Positions 6,894 through 9,742 of a stretch of DNA of 9,742 nt are shown in pieces (positions within the stretch are counted from its first letter, which is position 1; every line of letters begins with the position of its first letter). The translations under genes were made by a program, and so were the position numbers. The notes beneath the pieces were generated by a model. It saw nothing but the letters and a program-made list of their open reading frames with translations. It had not been told where the DNA came from and searched no databases. Source of the DNA: Actinomycetota bacterium (GTDB lineage: Bacteria > Actinomycetota > Acidimicrobiia > Acidimicrobiales > AC-25); NCBI GenBank assembly GCA_005888395.1, contig VAXF01000073.1, positions 4,876 through 14,617 of the forward strand, in the 5' to 3' direction.

Positions 6894-8600
6894 TCAGAGG
6901 TCCCAGAAGCGCTCGCGGCCGGCGCTCACGAACGCCTCGTGCAGCGCGTGCTCGTCGCCGGCGCCGAACGGGTGGTACGTGTCCTCACCCCGGCCGCGCG
7001 CGTACAGCGTGTCGCCACTCGTGCGGTCGGCGCGGAACTTCTCGTGCACGAGCTGACGCTTGACGATCTTGTTGGTCGCGGTCGTCGGTAGGGCGCGCGC
7101 CACCCTTACGTAGCGCGGCCGCCACTTCGGCCCGAGGTCGGCCTGTGCGTCGAGCCATGCCGCGAACGCGGCCCCGTCGAACCCGCAGCCCTCGCGCAGC
7201 ACGAGCGCCACCATTACCTGGTCGCCGGCCTGCTCGTCGGGCACGCCGTAGACCGCGGCGAACTGCACATCGGGGTGGCGGCCGATTGCGGCCTCGATCG
7301 GGCCGGCCGGGAAGTTCTCGCCGTCGACGCGCAACCAGTCGGCGGTGCGGCCGGCGAAGTAGAGGAAGCCGGCGTCGTCGATGTAGCCGAGGTCGCCGCT
7401 CCAGTACCACCCGTTGCGCATGGCGCGCGCGTTGGCCTCGGGGTTGTTGTAGTAGCCCTCGAACGGGCCCATGCCACCCGTGTTCACGATCTCGCCGACG
7501 CATGCGTCGGCGTTGACCAACCGACCCTGATTGTCGAACCGCGCATGCGGCAGGAACTGACCGTCCTCGTCGACGACCTTGACCTTCTCGCCCACCAGGC
7601 CCATGGCGCCGGGCGGCGAGTCGGGAACGCGCGTCAACGCGATGCCGCCCTCGGTCGCGCCGAAGGCGTCGATCACCTCCACGCCGAAGCGCCTGGCGAA
7701 CTCCTCGACGACCTGCGGTGAGCCCTCGTTGCCATAAGCGACGCGCAGCGGGTTGTCGGCGTCGTCGGGCGCCTGCGGCATCGCGAGGATGTACGACAGC
7801 GGCTTGCCCGTGTAGTTGAAGTAGGTCGCGCCGTAGCGGCGCACGTCGGGCAGCCATCCCGATGCGGTAAAGCGGCGGGCGAGCCCGACGCACGCGCCGT
7901 AGACGACCGACGGCGCCCAGCCCACCATCACCGCGTTCGAATGGAACAGGGGCATGGCGACGTAGCCCACGTCGTCGGGGCCCACGCCGAGGATCATCCC
8001 CATGCGCGTGCCGGTCACGAGGATGCGCCGCTGCGAGCAGATGACCGCCTTGGGCGCGTCCGACGTGCCCGAGGTGAAGATCAGGGCCCACGTACTCACC
8101 GGGTCGGGGTCGACGCCGGCGTCGTCGTCGGTGCACCCGGCGAGCGCGTCGTCGAGCGAGCTGCCCAACACCAACAGCTCGCGCCCGCCGAGATCGACGC
8201 TGTCGAGCAGTTCGAGGTGGTGCGGCTCGGTGACCACGAAGCCGACGTCGCCGTGCTCGATGTCGCGCTGCAGGTGCTCGCCCCGACGGGTGTGATTGAG
8301 ACCGACGACGGTGGCGCCCGCCAGTCCGGCGCCGCCGAAGGCGAACAGGTACTCGGGCACGTTGTCGAGCAGGACGCCGACGTGGAACGGCGCGCCGTCG
8401 GCCCGCCGCGAGAGGAACAGGTTGGCCCAACGCCGGCACTCGGCCACGTACTCGCCGTGCGTCCACTGGCGGTCTTCGAAGCGGACGGCCGGCCGGCGGG
8501 CAATGTCGGGATCTCCGGCGTTGCGCCGGAGGAGCGCGGCGGCGTTGGGCGCCGGCATGGGCGCCTCGCCAGGGGCGGGGATCGCCTCGGCCGTCGACAT
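6894..8600 (-). CDS. fadD17: FadD17-like fatty-acyl/steroid-side-chain acyl-CoA synthetase
   Basis: A 568-residue AMP-forming acid:CoA ligase of the ANL superfamily, activating a carboxylate to its CoA ester through an acyl-AMP. Motifs in order: P-loop TSGTSDAPKAV at 176-186; MPLFHSNAV at 216-224; YGNEG at 289-293; DAFGATEGG at 311-319; SGDL at 401-404; hinge region GRTADWLRVDGENF at 417-430; and TNKIVKRQL with catalytic Lys511. MPLFHSNAV, the GKPLSY segment and DDADNPLR match my memory of Mycobacterium tuberculosis FadD17 (Rv3506), whose gene lies beside fadE26 and fadE27 in the KstR cholesterol regulon. A C-terminal tail of about 50 residues beyond the lysine motif is longer than in FadD17 and recalls FATP-type ligases. 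ATG at 8600 is used here; Met15 at 8558 has a better ribosome site (GAGG, 5 nt spacing), and the first 14 residues look unstructured. It heads a two-gene unit with the acyl-CoA dehydrogenase. The symbol marks family resemblance, not proven orthology. Confidence 0.9.
   Translation of the reverse strand: MSTAEAIPAPGEAPMPAPNAAALLRRNAGDPDIARRPAVRFEDRQWTHGEYVAECRRWANLFLSRRADGAPFHVGVLLDNVPEYLFAFGGAGLAGATVVGLNHTRRGEHLQRDIEHGDVGFVVTEPHHLELLDSVDLGGRELLVLGSSLDDALAGCTDDDAGVDPDPVSTWALIFTSGTSDAPKAVICSQRRILVTGTRMGMILGVGPDDVGYVAMPLFHSNAVMVGWAPSVVYGACVGLARRFTASGWLPDVRRYGATYFNYTGKPLSYILAMPQAPDDADNPLRVAYGNEGSPQVVEEFARRFGVEVIDAFGATEGGIALTRVPDSPPGAMGLVGEKVKVVDEDGQFLPHARFDNQGRLVNADACVGEIVNTGGMGPFEGYYNNPEANARAMRNGWYWSGDLGYIDDAGFLYFAGRTADWLRVDGENFPAGPIEAAIGRHPDVQFAAVYGVPDEQAGDQVMVALVLREGCGFDGAAFAAWLDAQADLGPKWRPRYVRVARALPTTATNKIVKRQLVHEKFRADRTSGDTLYARGRGEDTYHPFGAGDEHALHEAFVSAGRERFWDL
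8564..8567 (-). promoter_or_regulatory. Ribosome-binding site for an alternative synthetase start (Met15)
   Basis: GAGG on the - strand sits 5 nt before an in-frame ATG at 8558. It is the only well-placed Shine-Dalgarno near the synthetase start and favours a 554-residue product beginning MPAPNAAALLRR, with a divergent gap of 62 bp instead of 20. The ATG at 8600 has only AGG two bases upstream, but could be read from a leaderless message. Confidence 0.35.
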
Positions 8601-8606
8601 CGCCTG

Positions 8607-8620
8607 CGACAGTAACGTCG
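8607..8620. promoter_or_regulatory. Inverted repeat in the divergent gap (possible operator)
   Basis: CGAC and GTCG flank a 6-base centre, AGTAAC, and fill most of the 20-bp gap between the divergent synthetase and dehydrogenase genes. A second inverted repeat, ATGAC-C-GTCAT, abuts it at 8621-8631 over the dehydrogenase start. The arms are short, so chance is possible, but a TetR-type regulator controlling both directions would bind here. It does not match the KstR consensus as I remember it. Confidence 0.25.
8609..8614 (-). promoter_or_regulatory. Candidate -10 element for the synthetase-dehydrogenase unit
   Basis: On the - strand, TACTGT fits the actinobacterial TANNNT pattern and ends 8 nt before the ATG at 8600, the distance expected for a leaderless transcript starting at or beside that ATG. 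No convincing -35 is visible; it would lie inside the divergent dehydrogenase gene. The match is short and may be chance. Confidence 0.3.
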
Positions 8621-9742
8621 ATGACCGTCATGGCACCCGAGCCCTTCGCCGAGAACGAGGACCAGGCCGCCCTGCGCCAGCTGGCGCGCGACGTGGCCGA
8701 CCGCGAGCTGGCGCCCAACGCCGGCCACTGGGACGAGACCGAGGAGTTCCCCGACGCCTCGTGGGAGGCGCTGCGCAAAGCCGACCTGTTCGGCATCACC
8801 GTCGGCGAGAAGTACGGCGGCATGGGCATGGGCGACGTCGAGGCCGCGATCGTGCTCGAGGAGCTCGCCCGGGCCGACGTCTCGAGCGCGATCCTCGCCC
8901 AGCTGATCTTCAACGGGCCGCCACGCGCCATCGAGCACCTGGGCAGCGACGCCCTCAAGGAACGGTGGCTACCGGTGGCGGCGTCGGGTGAGGGACTGTT
9001 CTGCATCGGCATCACCGAGGCCGACGCTGGATCGGCGGCCAACCGCATGCGCGCCCACCTCGTGGCCGACGGCGACGAGTACCGCCTCAACGCCTACAAG
9101 AACTACGTCACCGGTGGACACAAGGCCGCCGCCTGCCTCGTGTGGTGCCGGTTCCCGGGTGGCGAAGGAGCCAACGGCATCGGCGCCGTCGTCGTCGACC
9201 TGACCGCGCCCGGCGTGAGCATCGCCGGCGTGCACAAGAAGATGGGGCTGCGCGGGTGCACAGAGGCCGAGCTCGCCTTCGACGATGTCGCCGTGGGGGC
9301 CGAAGACGTCCTCCTTCCCGGCGACCCGTCCAGCAGCGACGCCTTCAAGACGCTGCTCGCCCACCTGAACCACGAACGCTGCGGAAACGCGGCGATGTGC
9401 ATCGGCGCCGCGCAGGGCGCCCTCGAGTACGCCATCCGTTACATGAACGAGCGCGAGGTCGGAGGTCGCCGCCTCGCCGAGCTCCAAGGTCTGCAGTGGA
9501 AGATCGCCGACATGTCCGTCCAGCTCGAGAGCGCGCGTCTGCTGCTCCTGCGGGCCGTGCACATGGCCGGGCCGCACGGCACCCCGCCGCCGATGGAGAC
9601 GGCGATGGCGAAGGCGGCGGCCAACCTCGCGGCCAAGTTCGTCTGCGACGAGGCCATCCAGCTGCTGGGCGGCTACGGCTACAGCCGCGAGTACCCCGTG
9701 GAGCGCGCGTACCGCGACATCCGCGGCCTGTGCATCGGCGCC
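8621..9742 (+). CDS. Acyl-CoA dehydrogenase (3' end missing)
   Basis: 374 codons of a second acyl-CoA dehydrogenase, open to the right edge; perhaps 10-25 residues are missing. KYGGMGMGDVE at 64-74 belongs to the N-terminal domain. IGITEADAGSAANRMR at 129-144 is the flavin-contact loop, divergent from the usual TEPGAGSD (Pro and the final Asp are replaced). GLQWKIADM at 290-298 and IQLLGGYGYSREYPVERAYRDIRG at 346-369 are classic C-terminal-domain motifs. By alignment Ala374 falls at or next to the MCAD catalytic Glu position; Glu252 in LNHERCGNAA at the start of the following helical domain is the likely base, as in isovaleryl-CoA dehydrogenase. Two in-frame starts exist, ATG at 8621 and ATG at 8630; neither has a ribosome site, so a leaderless message is possible. 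It is divergent from the synthetase across 20 bp. It is clearly different from the dehydrogenase at 5775, so not a recent duplicate; whether the two form a hetero-oligomer is unknown. Confidence 0.92.
   Translation, partial: MTVMAPEPFAENEDQAALRQLARDVADRELAPNAGHWDETEEFPDASWEALRKADLFGITVGEKYGGMGMGDVEAAIVLEELARADVSSAILAQLIFNGPPRAIEHLGSDALKERWLPVAASGEGLFCIGITEADAGSAANRMRAHLVADGDEYRLNAYKNYVTGGHKAAACLVWCRFPGGEGANGIGAVVVDLTAPGVSIAGVHKKMGLRGCTEAELAFDDVAVGAEDVLLPGDPSSSDAFKTLLAHLNHERCGNAAMCIGAAQGALEYAIRYMNEREVGGRRLAELQGLQWKIADMSVQLESARLLLLRAVHMAGPHGTPPPMETAMAKAAANLAAKFVCDEAIQLLGGYGYSREYPVERAYRDIRGLCIGA

Noticed and set aside
5916..7091. A 391-codon plus-strand frame opposite the acyl-CoA dehydrogenase
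   Set aside because: It is antisense to a gene with clear family motifs; its own translation has no recognisable domain.
8598..8632. A KstR or KstR2 operator in the divergent gap
   Set aside because: The short palindromes do not match the AAC..GTT-type KstR or CAAG..CTTG-type KstR2 patterns as I remember them, so steroid regulation cannot be claimed from this site.
6985..9090. A 701-codon minus-strand frame spanning the ligase and the divergent dehydrogenase start
   Set aside because: It crosses two well-supported genes out of frame and yields Arg-rich low-complexity sequence.
1..9742. tRNA, rRNA, CRISPR, insertion sequence or riboswitch
   Set aside because: No repeat-spacer arrays, transposase motifs, clear terminal inverted repeats or structured intergenic space were seen; nearly every base is within a protein gene.

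Overview
The window is a gene-dense, very GC-rich stretch. It has frequent GTG starts, 1-4 bp start/stop overlaps, few Shine-Dalgarno sequences and a FadD/FadE repertoire of the mycobacterial type. Together these point to a high-GC actinobacterium, perhaps an Acidimicrobiia-like lineage (inference; no rRNA or marker gene is present). Seven protein genes fill almost all of it, and no gap exceeds about 20 bp.

Left block, + strand, 1-5768: one tightly coupled operon for a branched-chain-amino-acid-type (Liv/HAAT) ABC importer. It holds the 3' part of a substrate-binding protein (1-830), one permease chain fusing LivH- and LivM-type halves (830-3139), one ATPase chain fusing LivF- and LivG-type halves (3136-4773), and an unfamiliar secreted, membrane-anchored protein (4770-5768). 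Every start overlaps the preceding stop (TGATG, GTGA, GTGA), which suggests translational coupling and a shared task. The permease ends in a soluble tail with a CxxC...HxH motif, and the fused ATPase predicts one consensus and one degenerate ATP site.

Right block, - strand, 5775-8600: an acyl-CoA dehydrogenase gene directly follows a FadD17-like acyl-CoA synthetase gene, three bases apart and convergent with the transporter operon (6 bp between stops). On the + strand from 8621, a second acyl-CoA dehydrogenase diverges from the synthetase across only 20 bp and runs off the right edge. Both dehydrogenases lack Glu at the MCAD-type catalytic position and carry an HER motif that fits the IVD-type catalytic position.

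A working model (inference) is that the importer brings in a carboxylic acid or related hydrophobic substrate, the synthetase makes its CoA ester, and the dehydrogenases start beta-oxidation. The FadD17 resemblance suggests a steroid or terpenoid side chain, but the sequence does not prove the substrate. The least explained element is the anchored extracytoplasmic protein at the end of the transporter operon. No tRNA, rRNA, CRISPR array, insertion sequence or phage gene was seen.
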